A stretch of 64,000 nt of DNA from Planctomycetota bacterium (lineage in GTDB: Bacteria > Planctomycetota > Planctomycetia > Planctomycetales > Planctomycetaceae). Location: the NCBI GenBank assembly GCA_023417655.1, contig JAEZFD010000043.1, positions 62,001 to 126,000 of the forward strand. Reading direction: 5' to 3'. Positions within the stretch are counted from its first letter, which is position 1. Each line of letters begins with the position of its first letter. Of the stretch, positions 25,258-33,715 are shown piece by piece. Under the pieces are notes generated by a model, which made no database searches, had not been told where the DNA came from, and saw only the letters and a program-made list of their open reading frames with translations. Both the position numbers and the translations under genes were made by a program.

Positions 25258-25515
25258 ATGACGCGGCCTGAGATTCGTGAAGTCATCATCGAAATTCTGG
25301 AACGGATTGCTCCGGACGAAGACCTGTCCAATCTGGATGACTCTGTCGCATTCCGCGAACAGATGGAACTCGACAGCATGGACTTCCTCGACATCGTGAT
25401 GGAACTTCGCAAGCAGTATCGCGTGCAGATTCCAGAAAACGAATACGAACACCTGATCACGATGGACAGCACCGTGAACTATCTCGAGCCCAAGCTCGCT
25501 GACGTTCCTAAATAG
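25258..25515 (+). CDS. Acyl carrier protein
   Basis: The 85-residue protein is acidic and helical with the phosphopantetheine attachment serine S40 in MELDSMDF, in the position of DSL in typical carrier proteins. Length and pattern (IIEILERIAPDED, VAFREQMELDS, VMELRKQYRVQIPENEYEHLITMDSTVNYL) match the family. The DSM variation of DSL is also found in carrier proteins tied to specialised ketosynthases. It presumably serves the ketosynthase gene upstream. A strong intrinsic terminator follows about 70 bases after the stop, so the pair likely forms one transcription unit. Confidence 0.92.
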   Translation: MTRPEIREVIIEILERIAPDEDLSNLDDSVAFREQMELDSMDFLDIVMELRKQYRVQIPENEYEHLITMDSTVNYLEPKLADVPK

Positions 25516-25583
25516 TCCGATTCAGACAGCGACCAGCTCATCTTGAGTCAGTCACCGCTGTCATTGCTGATTGAAATTCCGAG

Positions 25584-25608
25584 AGCCGCACGCAGTTCGC
25601 GTGCGGCT
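25584..25608 (+). terminator. Intrinsic terminator after acyl carrier protein gene
   Basis: A perfect 10-base stem (AGCCGCACGC / GCGTGCGGCT) with a five-base loop AGTTC is followed by TTTGCGTT. It ends the ketosynthase-ACP unit. Confidence 0.8.
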
Positions 25609-25684
25609 TTTGCGTTGCTGGTGAGAGCTGTGTGCTGCGGGGCGGATATGATCTTGCAGTAACTCAGAGAGGCGACAGGGAGAA

Positions 25685-27520
25685 GTGATGGGATACCGGA
25701 ACCTGCAGCAGTGTGTCAGAGACCTCGAACAGACGGGGCAGCTGCGACGCATCTCCTGTGAGATCGATCCGCATCTCGAAGCGGCAGAAATCCAGCGTCG
25801 CGTCTACGCCGCTGGTGGGCCTGCCCTGTTCTTCGAACGTGTGAAGGGTTCCCCGTTCCCTATGGTTTCAAATCTGTTCGGAACCTTGGAGCGAACCCGA
25901 TTTCTGTTTCGGGATACGCTCGATCTGGTGCGACGATTGGTCGAACTGAAGATCGATCCAGCGAATGCGATGAAACGGCCGTGGCGCTATGCGCGAGCTG
26001 TTCCCACTGCCTGGGCGATGCAGCCGAAGTACGTGTCACGTGGCCCAATCCAGCAGGGACAGACATCCATCGATCAGCTTCCGGCTCTCAAGTCCTGGCC
26101 GGATGACGGCGGTCCGTTCATCACGCTGCCGGCGGTCTATACCGAGCACCCGGATCATCCCGGCTGGCAGAAATCCAATCTCGGAATGTATCGGGTGCAG
26201 CTGTCAGGAAATCAATACGCACTCAACCGGCAAGTCGGACTGCATTACCAGATTCACCGCGGGATTGGAGTGCATCACGCCGCGGCGATCCGGCGCGGGG
26301 AACGACTGCCGGTCAACATCTTCGTCGGCGGCCCCCCTGCTCTGCCGCTGTCTGCGGTCATGCCACTTCCTGAAGGGTTGTCGGAACTGACATTCGCAGG
26401 GGCGCTGGGAGGACACCGGGTTCCGCTGGTGCGACAGGCAAACGGTTTGCCACTGCTTGCTGAAGCCGACTTCTGCATCTCCGGGTACGTCGATCCTCAC
26501 GCACTCCTGCCAGAGGGACCGTTCGGCGATCACTTGGGATATTACAGTCTGCAGCATGATTTTCCTGTCATGACGGTGGAGAAAGTCTGGCACCGCCGTG
26601 ACGCAATCTGGCCGTTTACGGTTGTGGGGCGGCCGCCTCAGGAAGACACCTCGTTCGGGGCAATCATTCATGAGATCACCGGCCCGGCGATTCCTTCGGT
26701 TTTGCCCGGCGTGAAGGAAGTCCATGCAGTCGATGCGGCGGGCGTTCACCCGTTGCTGCTGGCGATTGGAAGTGAACGGTACGTGCCTTACGCGAAAGAG
26801 CGACGTCCGCAGGAAATTCTGACTCAGGCGAATGCGATTCTCGGTCAGGGACAGCTTTCGCTCGCCAAATACTTGATCATCGCTGCGGCTGAGGATGACC
26901 CGTCGCTCGATCTGCATGACATTCAACGGTTCTTCGAGCATGTTCTGAAGCGGGTTGACTGGTCGAATGATCTTCATTTCCAGACCCGAACGACAATCGA
27001 CACGCTCGACTACTCTGGTGATGGATTCAATGCAGGATCAAAGCTGGTAATTGCCTGTGCCGGGCCGGTGCGACGTGACTTGCCTACCACCGTGCCGGAG
27101 GGCTTTTCGCTCCCTGATGGATTCCGCGATCCACGTATCGCGATGCCCGGCGTGCTGATCATTTCGGCACCCGTATGCCGCCAGATACCTGACGGCGTCG
27201 CTCAACAGTTCGCGATGGCATGGAGTTCCGATCATCCGATCAACCGCTTCCCGCTAATCGTTCTCGTTGACGATGCTGAGTTCACGGCCAGAAGCGAGAA
27301 CAACTTCCTGTGGTCTGTCTTTACTCGTAGTAACCCTGCGGCAGATCTCTCTGGGATCGAGGAATTCACTGAGCAGAAGCACTGGGGCTGTCGGGGATCA
27401 CTGGTGATCGATGCCCGACGCAAACCGCACCACGCACCGCCGCTGATCGAAGACCCCGCCGTGACCCGACGCGTCAATGACCTCGCCGCCAAAGGAGGGC
27501 CACTGGCAGGGTTGTTTTGA
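25685..27520 (+). CDS. UbiD family decarboxylase
   Basis: The 611-residue protein has the UbiD pattern: MGYRNLQQCVRDLEQTGQLRRISCEIDPHLEAAEI at the N-terminus, LGMYRVQL and RRGERLPVNIFVGGPPALPLSAVMPLPEG in the prenyl-FMN-binding region, and PEGPFGDHLGYYSL with the EGPFGDH motif whose glutamate belongs to the ERE catalytic set. These enzymes decarboxylate aromatic or unsaturated acids using prenylated FMN. A UbiX prenyltransferase is not in the window. Length exceeds classical UbiD (about 490) and fits the longer planctomycete form. A GGGAGA site precedes the ATG. The substrate, possibly a quinone precursor, cannot be read. Confidence 0.88.
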   Translation: MMGYRNLQQCVRDLEQTGQLRRISCEIDPHLEAAEIQRRVYAAGGPALFFERVKGSPFPMVSNLFGTLERTRFLFRDTLDLVRRLVELKIDPANAMKRPWRYARAVPTAWAMQPKYVSRGPIQQGQTSIDQLPALKSWPDDGGPFITLPAVYTEHPDHPGWQKSNLGMYRVQLSGNQYALNRQVGLHYQIHRGIGVHHAAAIRRGERLPVNIFVGGPPALPLSAVMPLPEGLSELTFAGALGGHRVPLVRQANGLPLLAEADFCISGYVDPHALLPEGPFGDHLGYYSLQHDFPVMTVEKVWHRRDAIWPFTVVGRPPQEDTSFGAIIHEITGPAIPSVLPGVKEVHAVDAAGVHPLLLAIGSERYVPYAKERRPQEILTQANAILGQGQLSLAKYLIIAAAEDDPSLDLHDIQRFFEHVLKRVDWSNDLHFQTRTTIDTLDYSGDGFNAGSKLVIACAGPVRRDLPTTVPEGFSLPDGFRDPRIAMPGVLIISAPVCRQIPDGVAQQFAMAWSSDHPINRFPLIVLVDDAEFTARSENNFLWSVFTRSNPAADLSGIEEFTEQKHWGCRGSLVIDARRKPHHAPPLIEDPAVTRRVNDLAAKGGPLAGLF

Positions 27521-27699
27521 GCCACAGCAGTCCAAGTCATCGTGATCAGCTCAGTCGTCCTGACTCCGCCCCTTCACTTATGTTGTGATCAGGCGTAAGA
27601 TATTGGGAGGTTGAATGTTGTGGAAATTAAAAATCGTGTCGTGGGCCACGTCTTCGGTCCCGGAGTTCCCTTGAAGCGGGCCTTGATGGGAGTTCATTC

Positions 27700-28128
27700 G
27701 TGAAGATTCTCTTGGCTATTGATGGCTCCCCTTCCAGTAAGAAGGCCATAGCGGAGGTCGCCCGACAGCCTTGGCCCGCACAGTCTGAAGTCCATGTGAT
27801 TACGGTTGAGGTCCCAGTGGCGGGAAGCCTGATTCCAGAGGGAATCCCGGGATTTGAGGACCTCGTCCAGAAGCAGAAAGGGCTGTCGCAGCAAATTCTG
27901 GAAGAGGCCACACTGGTTCTGAAGGCGAACGCTTGCGATCTCAAGATCAGCACATCGATTTTCGAGGGGCGTCCCAAAGATATCATTGTGGCTGAAGCAG
28001 AACGCCTGGCGGCGGATCTGATTGTCGTCGGCTCCCACGGATACGGGCCGATTCGAAGCTACTTTCTTGGATCGATTTCTCACTATCTGGTCAACAATGC
28101 CCCTTGCTCGGTGCTAGTGGTCAGATGA
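27700..28128 (+). CDS. Universal stress protein (UspA family)
   Basis: The 142-residue protein starts at a GTG codon with a GGGAG site before it. It opens MKILLAIDGSPSSKKAIAEVA, ends with DLIVVGSHGYGPIRSYFLGSISHYLVNNAPCSVLVVR, and so has the G-x2-G-x9-G-S ATP-binding motif of UspA-type domains, with an acidic residue at the end of the first strand. A single domain. Function in stress survival is general for the family and not shown here. It converges with a small lipoprotein gene and shares a strong bidirectional terminator. Confidence 0.92.
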   Translation: MKILLAIDGSPSSKKAIAEVARQPWPAQSEVHVITVEVPVAGSLIPEGIPGFEDLVQKQKGLSQQILEEATLVLKANACDLKISTSIFEGRPKDIIVAEAERLAADLIVVGSHGYGPIRSYFLGSISHYLVNNAPCSVLVVR

Positions 28129-28216
28129 TTTCACATCGTTGATTGCCCTGTTCGAGGTTCGCTATGACTCGACTCTGCCGGGAACAGGGTGGTCGACTTG
28201 AACTGCGTGCTCAATA

Positions 28217-28256
28217 AAACAACCGGCCGGGAAACCTGTTTCCCGGCCGGTTGTTT
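28217..28256. terminator. Very strong bidirectional terminator
   Basis: An 18-base perfect stem (AAACAACCGGCCGGGAAA at 28217-28234 and its complement at 28239-28256) with a four-base loop CCTG. A-rich sequence precedes and T-rich follows, so it can act on both strands between the convergent universal stress protein and lipoprotein genes. Confidence 0.9.
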
Positions 28257-28292
28257 AGTTCTAACCTAAGTGCTCGTGGCGGGTGCACTCTC

Positions 28293-28643
28293 TCAACTGC
28301 CGGTTGCGGCAGCGGCGTCGGCCAGTTTCTTCTGTCCAGCTTCGATCTGAGCCGCTGGAGCTTTGTTTTCATAGAGCCCCTGCAGTTCCTTCGCGGCCTC
28401 TGCAACGTCTACGAACTTGCCCTTGTGGTTCGTTGCGTAGGACTCCAGAGACTCCCGGGCAATGGCGATTTCCTGAGCCGCGTTCTTCGGCGACTTTTTC
28501 AGGAACTCGAGAAGCGACGTCACCCGGGACTGTACTGCCTGGGCCACCTCAGACTGGGCCGGTGCGGGAGCCGTTCCCGGTCCGCCACAACCGGCAAGTG
28601 TTGCGCTGACAAAGAGAGCAAAAGCGAGATGGAGCAGTTTCAT
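28293..28643 (-). CDS. Small lipoprotein, function unknown
   Basis: The 116-residue product has a lipoprotein signal (MKLLHLAFALFVSATLAGC, lipobox LAGC with cysteine 19), a short alanine/proline linker and a helical domain of about 80 residues rich in alanine, lysine and glutamate. No family is recognised. It is downstream of a DUF1559 gene on the same strand, a pairing that recurs at the right edge of the window. Probably exported and lipid-anchored to the inner or outer membrane. Role unknown. Confidence 0.85.
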   Translation of the reverse strand: MKLLHLAFALFVSATLAGCGGPGTAPAPAQSEVAQAVQSRVTSLLEFLKKSPKNAAQEIAIARESLESYATNHKGKFVDVAEAAKELQGLYENKAPAAQIEAGQKKLADAAAATGS

Positions 28644-28673
28644 AGCAAATTCATTCAGTCATTTCAGAGAAAC

Positions 28674-28710
28674 GGCCGCTGCCCGATGTGGTGAGCAGCG
28701 GGAAGCGGCC
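28674..28710 (-). terminator. Hairpin between DUF1559 and lipoprotein genes
   Basis: The plus strand GGCCGCTGCCCG (28674-28685) pairs with CGGGAAGCGGCC (28699-28710) with one mismatch; on the minus strand it is followed by GTTTCTC rather than a long T run. It could act as a partial terminator or a processing site, so that the pilin-like gene is expressed more than the lipoprotein. Confidence 0.45.
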
Positions 28711-28777
28711 ATTTGAAAGTGAGAAGGTTCAGCAGAAATTCGGCTTCTCTTTAAGAGCCCTTAATTTGCTGCTCGTC

Positions 28778-29770
28778 TTAGTATTCGCCAACGATATTGC
28801 CGTCTGCGATCCCCAGGATGCGAACCCAGGTGTTTTCGTCCAGGTTTTCGCTGATGAAACGGACGCTGCCGTCGCACATCGTCACATGGACACCACCAGT
28901 GTGGAAGCTGCGGGCGGCAGTTGCCCCAGTCCCGTCGGTTTTGTCCTGATCGTTGCGATAGTTAAAGATTGGGTTGTCCATCTCGTTGCCGGCAAACGGT
29001 GAGGCGTCGTAACGGGTCTTGCTGTTTGGCGTGGCAATTCCAGCTCCGCCGGAACCGGAGCTATTCGTTCTTCCACTGAAGAAGGCTCCGCTGACCCAGG
29101 CCCAAGCGCCCCGGTCGTCTTGAACATTGCTATGAGCGACCACTTCGCTGAAGAGGACCGCGTTTGAAGAGCCATCCGTGATGTCGCGGAATGACGCTCC
29201 CCATTGAGCAACTGGGCTGAACGCCCCTCGATACTGGCTGTTCGTGAAAGAATCGCGCGACATGAAGTACTGAGCGCCGCCGTTGGCAGCGTAGTTTCCT
29301 TTAGCGAACCCGTCGTATTCCTGATTCAGGCGAGTTGACACTTCGACGTGGGACGGGCACTTCAGGGCTGAAAGGTTGGCGCGCTGGACCTGCTGGCCAC
29401 GTGCGGCAACCTGCTGACGAGCAGTCAGGTTGAAGTCGTACAGGTTGTAGAGCGACTGCTGTTCGATGAGCGGCAGAATGGAGATCGCCCAAGTCGTTCC
29501 CCAGTTGGCTTCTCGACCACCTGTGGGCGCGGTTCCCCCGGTCCCCTGATACACAGCTCCCGGAGCAAAGCGGTTGTAAATGTCATGGTAGTTGTGCATG
29601 GCCAACCCGAGCTGTTTCAGGTTGTTCTTGCACTGGCTGCGGCGAGCAGCCTCTCGAGCCTGCTGGACAGCTGGCAGAAGCAATGCAATCAGCACGGCGA
29701 TGATGGCGATGACCACCAGCAATTCAATGAGCGTGAATCCCGCTCGCTTTCGATTCGAACGCAAAAACAT
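28778..29770 (-). CDS. DUF1559 protein with prepilin-like N-terminus
   Basis: The 330-residue protein begins with a short basic leader and RAGFTLIELLVVIAIIAVLIALLLPAVQQAREAARRSQCKNN, split as the type IV prepilin motif (GFTLIE) and hydrophobic helix typical of the planctomycete DUF1559 family. The body includes LGLAMHNYHD and the C-terminal HTGGVHVTMCDGSVRFISENLDENTW... VGEY that marks the family. It is probably processed by a prepilin peptidase and exported; the function is unknown, though these proteins occur in many copies in planctomycetes. A GGAG site lies at suitable distance from the ATG. A lipoprotein gene follows. Confidence 0.93.
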   Translation of the reverse strand: MFLRSNRKRAGFTLIELLVVIAIIAVLIALLLPAVQQAREAARRSQCKNNLKQLGLAMHNYHDIYNRFAPGAVYQGTGGTAPTGGREANWGTTWAISILPLIEQQSLYNLYDFNLTARQQVAARGQQVQRANLSALKCPSHVEVSTRLNQEYDGFAKGNYAANGGAQYFMSRDSFTNSQYRGAFSPVAQWGASFRDITDGSSNAVLFSEVVAHSNVQDDRGAWAWVSGAFFSGRTNSSGSGGAGIATPNSKTRYDASPFAGNEMDNPIFNYRNDQDKTDGTGATAARSFHTGGVHVTMCDGSVRFISENLDENTWVRILGIADGNIVGEY

Positions 29771-30121
29771 GAATTCTCCGTAGTGGGTCAGGGACGACCA
29801 GACTGAAACACTGGTCAGAATGAAAAATCGCTTGCGATCAGAAATGTTCGCAGGTGATATGGAATGTTACTTGTATGGACATATTTCAGCAATCATACGA
29901 ATGCAGATGTGAACAAGTGAACATTTTCAAGACGGTGCGTGCGAATGAATTTCTGGGAATTGCAGCGTTGTGACGGAGTGAATGATGCCAGAAGAGGCAA
30001 GAGGGATTTCCTGAAATAGAAACAGGGTGCCGGGACATTGAGTCGCCGACACCCTGCAATTTGATAGGAGATATCTGGTTCTTTTTGTCAGGGAGCCCCG
30101 TGTTCGTGGGACCTCTACTGA
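29771..30121. other. Intergenic region upstream of DUF1559 gene
   Basis: This 350-base stretch should hold the DUF1559 promoter and the end of the thioredoxin-fold gene transcription unit. A terminator hairpin is listed at 30023-30056. No further features were recognised. Confidence 0.5.
30023..30056 (-). terminator. Intrinsic terminator after thioredoxin-fold gene
   Basis: On the minus strand CAGGGTGTCGG pairs with CCGGCACCCTG (one G-T pair) around a 12-base loop and is followed by TTTCTATTT. It is positioned to end transcription of the gene stopping at 30122. Confidence 0.7.
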
Positions 30122-30712
30122 TCAACTTGCTGCCGTTCCACTGAAGTACTCTGGTTCATTGCCTGGTTTCCACTTGATGTTGCAACCAATGCTGGGGAAC
30201 TGGTTATCTGTAACCGGGTCGCCGGACAGAACGGCATCGGCCGCCTCGCGGAGATCTGCTCCCGTGATCGGGATCTCTGTTTTCGGGCGGCTGTCGTCGA
30301 ACTGTCCGCGGTAGACCAGCTTGTGCTCTTTGTCGAACAGGAAGAAGTCTGGGGTACAGGCGGCGCGGTAAGCCTGAGCCACTTCTTGGGTCGCGTCAAA
30401 CAGGTATGGAAAGGTGTAGCCGGCTTCCTTCGCTTCGGTTTTCATCAGCTCCGGGCCGTCTTGCGGGTACGCGTCCACATCGTTGGAGCTGATCGCAACG
30501 ACTGCCAACCCTTTCGACTGGTACTCAGCTCCGAACGAGGCGAGTGCGGATCTCAGGTGTTTGACGTAAGGACAGTGGTTGCAAATGAACATCACCAGCA
30601 GCGGCTTGCCGGAGAAGTCGCTCAACGACACCGTTTTGCCGTCGACATTGACCAGTGAGAATGGAGGAGCTGAACTCCCCAGTGCCAACATCGTGGATGA
30701 TGTGCGAACCAT
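30122..30712 (-). CDS. Thioredoxin-fold redox protein (AhpC/TSA-like)
   Basis: The 196-residue protein has LGSSAPPFSLVNVDGKTVSLSDFSGKPLLVMFICNHCPYVKHLR, the thioredoxin fold entry with a CNHC active site (positions about 43-46) in place of CxxC of classical TlpA. A peroxiredoxin-like body follows (DVDAYPQDGPELM, YPYLFDATQEVAQAYRAACTPDFFLFDKEHKLVYRG). The NHCPYVKH motif is common to a bacterial group annotated as thioredoxin family or redoxin domain proteins. No signal peptide is seen. It could be a cytoplasmic thiol reductase or peroxidase. Function is inferred only from fold. Confidence 0.85.
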   Translation of the reverse strand: MVRTSSTMLALGSSAPPFSLVNVDGKTVSLSDFSGKPLLVMFICNHCPYVKHLRSALASFGAEYQSKGLAVVAISSNDVDAYPQDGPELMKTEAKEAGYTFPYLFDATQEVAQAYRAACTPDFFLFDKEHKLVYRGQFDDSRPKTEIPITGADLREAADAVLSGDPVTDNQFPSIGCNIKWKPGNEPEYFSGTAAS

Positions 30713-31121
30713 CTTGTCTTCTCCATCAGTGTGCCAAGGAGACCACTGTCATGGTGGCTGAATTGGCAAGATTATATGTCGAGTCTGGAACCTTCCCGCA
30801 GTGAAAGCGGTCCCCCCGCCACAGTAGAGCACCTGTTCCCGCATCGTTCAATTGTCACATGGGTTCTGAACCACTGACAAAGATTCCCTTCACTTTGCCG
30901 GAATTAAGGGTATTGCAGGTTACTCCCCATCGGGCTGATTTGCTGATCATCGCTGCAGCCTGAACGCGATGAATCACGCTGGAGATGCTGCGTCTCTTGC
31001 CCGAGGCGGTGCGAGACTCCCATGGCTTGGGGATCTCCGGAAACCTTCCGTCGAGGGGGAACAGGCATTGGGCGGGAACTCAACACGGACCGGACTGTCA
31101 CTCGTCGAGAGGACGAGTGCG
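30713..31121. other. Intergenic region upstream of ddl
   Basis: About 400 bases between the divergent thioredoxin-fold and ddl genes. An in-frame open extension of ddl starts at 30969 but its 51 residues do not resemble the family. Promoters are expected; none could be named. Confidence 0.5.
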
Positions 31122-32069
31122 ATGCTGCCGCCCCAGCGAGTTTGCGTTCTTCTCGGGGGGAATTCTGCGGAGCGGGAAATCAGTCTTCTCACCGGCCGAG
31201 CCGTTGCCGAGGGACTCATCGCAGGAGGCCATCTGGTCACACTGCTCGACCCGTCTGAGGCTCCTCTTTCGCAACTGCTGACAATGCGTTGTGATCTCGT
31301 CTTTCTTGGTCTGCATGGAACGTTCGGAGAAGATGGGCAGATCCAGCGACAGCTCGACGCCCTGAATATCCCGTACACCGGGAGTGGTGCTCTCGCCTCC
31401 GAACTCGCTTTTCACAAACAGGCCGCCAAACTCAGGTTTCAATCGGCCGGTCTGCCGACTCCGACCGGGGTGATGATCGCGTCGGACTCTTGCCGTAAGA
31501 CACTTGCCGCCCAAGGGAGGCGTATTGGCTATCCGCTGGTCGTCAAGCCGGAGGCTCAGGGCTCGAGCCTTGGTGTCTCCATCGTGCGCCGCGAGCAGGA
31601 TCTCTTCCCTGCAATTGAACTTGCTGCTCAATTCGATGAGCGACTGTTGCTAGAACAGGCGATCTCCGGTGAGGACTGGACTGTCCCAGTTCTTGATGGG
31701 ACTCCCCTGCCCCCCATCCGGATCACAACGTCTCAACCGTTCTTTACGTACGACGCGAAGTATCAGTCTGAAGAAACGAAATATGAAGTCGTAGCGGACG
31801 CTGGGAATCCTTTGCACCGCACGACACAGGAACTCGCGATTGCGGCCTGCGAAAGTCTGAATTGCTGCGGCCTCTGCCGTGTGGATCTGATTGTGGATCG
31901 AGCGGGGAAGTCGTGGATTCTGGAAGTCAACACCCTGCCCGGGCTGACGACGCACAGTCTGGTACCGAAGTCTGCCGGAAGCTTGGGCTGGTCGATGACC
32001 CGTCTGACCGAAGAAATTCTCTCGTCAGCACTTCAGTCGTCGAAGGAGCGACTGAGTCGCGCTTCATAA
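31122..32069 (+). CDS. ddl: D-alanine-D-alanine ligase
   Basis: The 315-residue protein starts MLPPQRVCVLLGGNSAEREISLLTGRAVAEGL, and continues with the ATP-grasp features: DLVFLGLHGTFGEDGQIQ, LDALNIPYTGSGALASELAFHKQAAK, YPLVVKPEAQGSSLGVSIV, the LLLEQAISGEDWTVPVL segment and LEVNTLPGLTTHSLVPKSA, where the glutamate and asparagine bind magnesium-ATP. It makes the D-Ala-D-Ala dipeptide for peptidoglycan. I chose ATG 31122, preceded by GAGGAC, giving the normal family length. The downstream ftsQ-like gene begins 153 bases after the stop on the same strand, as in dcw clusters. Cytoplasmic enzyme. Confidence 0.93.
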   Translation: MLPPQRVCVLLGGNSAEREISLLTGRAVAEGLIAGGHLVTLLDPSEAPLSQLLTMRCDLVFLGLHGTFGEDGQIQRQLDALNIPYTGSGALASELAFHKQAAKLRFQSAGLPTPTGVMIASDSCRKTLAAQGRRIGYPLVVKPEAQGSSLGVSIVRREQDLFPAIELAAQFDERLLLEQAISGEDWTVPVLDGTPLPPIRITTSQPFFTYDAKYQSEETKYEVVADAGNPLHRTTQELAIAACESLNCCGLCRVDLIVDRAGKSWILEVNTLPGLTTHSLVPKSAGSLGWSMTRLTEEILSSALQSSKERLSRAS

Positions 32070-32222
32070 TTCTTGGATCTCTGCGGAAAATGCGGATTTC
32101 CGCGATTCTCACAAGTCGGCACTTTCTGCCGCTCCCTGAAAATAAGCCACGGATCCCGGTGGAAATGGCCGAATTGCCTCACAAGCACCCATTGCTTGTC
32201 TGATCTGCGCTGAGAGGCAACT

Positions 32223-33149
32223 GTGGCAAAGAAATCATCCCCCGCCAAGAATCAAGTCCAGACACCGCCCCCTCCAAAGCGTTTGCCCTGGTGGTTAAAG
32301 CCGGGAGTCTGGTTATGCATTGGCATGGTGACTGCATCGGGCGCTTTGATGGTGTGGCTGCCTGCTTCTCTGCCGAATCTCGATGAACGCCCTGAATATC
32401 AGTATTCTCTGAGCGAAACCCAATTTGATCTCCCGGAGAAATGGGTTCCTTCAAACATTTTGCAACAGGTGATTGAGGCGTCCAAGCTTCCGGCCACTGT
32501 TTCGATCCTTGACCCAAAGCTTTGCGAGAATCTTGCAGAGAGCTGGAAATCGAATCCCTGGGTGAAGCAGGTGAATTCGGTGCAAATCACTCCGGACCGT
32601 CAGGTCAAGGTCGACGTTGAATTCCGGCAGCCTCTGGCATTTGTACAGGTTCCGCGGGGGCTCTATCCCATCGATACTCAGGGGGTCTTGCTGCCGCCAG
32701 CAGATTTCCAGCTGGACGATACGTCCAAGCTTCCCCATATCAAGGGGATCCTGACCCAGCCGGCGGGACGAACGGGAGAGCCATGGGGAGATCCGGCCGT
32801 TGAAGCCGCCGCCAAGCTCCTGACATTGCTCACGACTCCACAGCAGTCAGACAGCTATTGGAATCGGTTTGGATTTAGAGTTCTCGTAGCAACGAGCCCC
32901 TCGCCGGAACGAACGCGCCTTGATCAGCTCGTATTCGAGATTGAGACCAAAGGCGGGAATCGTGTTCTCTGGGGAAAGGCCCCCGGCCTCGACCAGCTTG
33001 AGCCGACAGCCAGCGTGAAACTGGCACGGCTTCAGGATTACGTCACTCGATTTGGAGGACTGGATGCGAATCCGACTCCTCAGAAGATCGATATTCGCCT
33101 GTTCGACGGGATCTCTTTGCAGCCGCTTTATGAGCAAATCTATCGGTAA
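32223..33149 (+). CDS. ftsQ: FtsQ/DivIB-like cell division protein
   Basis: This 308-residue protein starts with a GTG preceded by GAGAGG. It has a short basic/proline-rich cytoplasmic tail, one membrane helix (about residues 25-47, ending WLPASL), and a POTRA-like extracytoplasmic region with SWKSNPWVKQVNSVQITPDRQVKVDVEFRQPLAFVQV, the segment pattern of FtsQ (WxxxNPWV, LxVxVxERxPLAxx). The Y-to-D-rich end (VLWGKAPG, KIDIRLFDG) is FtsQ-like. It follows ddl as in canonical dcw clusters. Most planctomycetes lack FtsZ, so an FtsQ here is unusual. Similarity is by pattern only; a different single-pass POTRA protein is the alternative. Confidence 0.72.
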   Translation: MAKKSSPAKNQVQTPPPPKRLPWWLKPGVWLCIGMVTASGALMVWLPASLPNLDERPEYQYSLSETQFDLPEKWVPSNILQQVIEASKLPATVSILDPKLCENLAESWKSNPWVKQVNSVQITPDRQVKVDVEFRQPLAFVQVPRGLYPIDTQGVLLPPADFQLDDTSKLPHIKGILTQPAGRTGEPWGDPAVEAAAKLLTLLTTPQQSDSYWNRFGFRVLVATSPSPERTRLDQLVFEIETKGGNRVLWGKAPGLDQLEPTASVKLARLQDYVTRFGGLDANPTPQKIDIRLFDGISLQPLYEQIYR

Positions 33150-33239
33150 GTCGCAAATCATCTGGGGCCGACACCCGTCGCAGGGGCGATTGGCGCTCGG
33201 GATCGGATCGCGTGATCTCTGCTCTATTTCCGATTTGCT

Positions 33240-33602
33240 CTATTTGGCAGAGAAAGCTTCGATCTTGGAGATCGTCTTCCGGCTTGCTTCGGCGAATGTC
33301 AGGGTGACACGGTCTCCCTTTGCGAGCGTTTGAAGGGTCGCAGACTGTTTGTCTTTCGTGACCTGAACCTTCTCCCCGATATCATATGTTTTCTGAGATC
33401 CCTCGGCCTTCACCATAATTTGTCCCCGTGTCAGGGAGATCTCGACCAAGGTGCCCTCAAGGACAAGAGAAGGAGCCGGAGCGGAGACGATCGGTCGATG
33501 AGCCGACCGTGGTGGCTGGGCACCCAGTAATGGGGTGCTTGACAGAGCAACGGCCAGCATGAGCAGTGCTGATGTTGGAAAAAGTAAATGTTCAATGGCC
33601 AT
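33240..33602 (-). CDS. Small exported protein, function unknown
   Basis: The chosen start ATG (33600-33602) has AAGGAG ahead of it. The 120-residue product has a signal peptide (cleavage likely after LLGA), a serine/proline linker and a small beta-rich domain (VLEGTLVEISLTRGQIMVKAEGSQKTYDIGEKVQVTKDKQSATLQTLAKGDRVTLTFAEASRKTISKIEAF) that resembles an SH3- or OB-like exported domain. No family name can be given. It lies just downstream of the AI-2E transporter on the same strand, with a gap of about 110 bases. The frame opens further upstream to 33719 but that extension looks artefactual. Confidence 0.75.
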   Translation of the reverse strand: MAIEHLLFPTSALLMLAVALSSTPLLGAQPPRSAHRPIVSAPAPSLVLEGTLVEISLTRGQIMVKAEGSQKTYDIGEKVQVTKDKQSATLQTLAKGDRVTLTFAEASRKTISKIEAFSAK

Positions 33603-33715
33603 GGCTTGCTCCTTGTGAGGGGATTTCCGCGGATAACACTGGAATCCTGATAAGGTTGAGTGAGCGATCTTCTCATTCACTGGTGGAGCAACCAATGTGC
33701 CATTCCTCTGCGAAT

